Shown: positions 63,701 to 64,000 of the stretch, piece after piece
How the letters are laid out: every line of letters starts with the position of its first letter
Position numbering within the stretch: the first letter of the stretch is position 1
From: Cyclaneusma minus
Taxonomy: Eukaryota; Ascomycota; Leotiomycetes; Marthamycetales; Marthamycetaceae
Assembly (NCBI GenBank): GCA_037179335.1
Contig: JAKZHN010000011.1
Coordinates: 526,428 to 590,427, forward strand
Direction of reading: 5' to 3'
Length of the DNA stretch: 64,000 nucleotides
The notes under the pieces: model-generated
The model's database searches: none
What the model was told of the DNA's origin: nothing
Seen by the model: the letters and a program-made list of their open reading frames with translations, nothing else
Made by a program: the position numbers and the translations under genes

Positions 63701-64000
63701 AGCTCAGCGAGCCGGGTGTTTGTAATAAAGGTTAGGGAACTAGGGAATAAATTGCTATTTCCTGGCGGCTGGGCTAAGAGGATTTGCAGTTTGCTTGCAT
63801 TAGGTAGTTCTCTGCTTTGGGAAGCAAGAAAAATACGGAGCTGAAGGTCCTTATATAAATACCTCCTTCCGCCTTTGCTAGTCACATGACCCCACACAAC
63901 CGTCACAATATACTTCACCACCCAAGTCCCAGCTCAAGGTCCCGTGGCCCAGAGTCTCTGAAAACTAGGTATAAAAACACCCTCCTCCCCCTCTTTCTAA
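60732..64000. repeat. Array D (right part), divergent-promoter units of about 600 bp
   Basis: Six units, running off the window. Plus-strand TATAAAA boxes start at 60986, 61586, 62200, 62803, 63397 and 63970 (intervals 600, 614, 603, 594, 573). Minus-strand TATA boxes lie at 60853, 61443, 62053, 62683, 63277 and 63851. CACGTG or CACATG boxes between them lie at 60894, 61493, 62099, 62727, 63315 and 63883. A conserved GGAAGCAAGAAA (reverse complement TTTCTTGCTTCC) lies about 30 bp downstream of most minus-strand TATA boxes, and a 'ccaaatctcyaagcaccat'-like segment lies downstream of the plus-strand ones, both where start sites would be expected. No ORF is conserved between units. Confidence 0.85.

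Noticed and set aside
1..64000. tRNA or rRNA genes
   Set aside because: I looked in the balanced-composition parts for the conserved T-loop and A/B-box patterns and saw none that fold convincingly; a tRNAscan run would settle this.

Overview
The window looks like the nuclear genome of a filamentous ascomycete (Pezizomycotina). Short stretches of balanced composition alternate with very A/T-rich stretches. The A/T-rich stretches hold retrotransposons wrecked by C-to-T and G-to-A changes, with stop codons everywhere and TpA in excess. This is the pattern of repeat-induced point mutation (RIP). The introns of the one clear gene are of fungal size.

Layout: 1-1983, tandem array A of promoter-like units. 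1984-18059, an A/T-rich nest: a TA-flanked inverted-repeat DNA transposon, holding an LTR element (3530-16474), which holds a Ty1/copia element (3904-9222), a solo LTR (10863-11048) and a hAT-like MITE (14148-14685). 18060-19000, the rest of array A and then array B. 19944-20165, a TIR/TA MITE. 20660-22036, an Env7/STK16-like kinase with two introns, one of them GC-AG. 22341-26147, array C (11 TATA units of about 320 bp). 26506-27636, an unrecognised 376-residue protein on the minus strand, with MITE-family sequence on each side. 28111-31306, array D. 31307-60726, a second A/T-rich nest: one 29.4-kb LTR element with matching 5-bp target duplications, holding a 5.8-kb LTR element and two Ty3/gypsy elements of one family. 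60732-64000, array D continued.

Only two protein-coding genes can be supported. The most unusual content is the set of four tandem arrays of promoter-like units with no conserved ORF. Each unit has a strong TATA box, and arrays A-C, and less strictly D, share a cluster of GACAGC / TTCGACAGCAG-like sites 90-200 bp upstream. In array D all 11 units read as divergent promoters: a minus-strand TATA and a plus-strand TATA 117-157 bp apart with a CACRTG box between. When the two A/T-rich nests are removed in silico, the array spacing is restored (365 bp in array A, 596 bp in array D). This supports both the arrays and the transposon boundaries. Transcription of the arrays is an inference; nothing here shows it directly.
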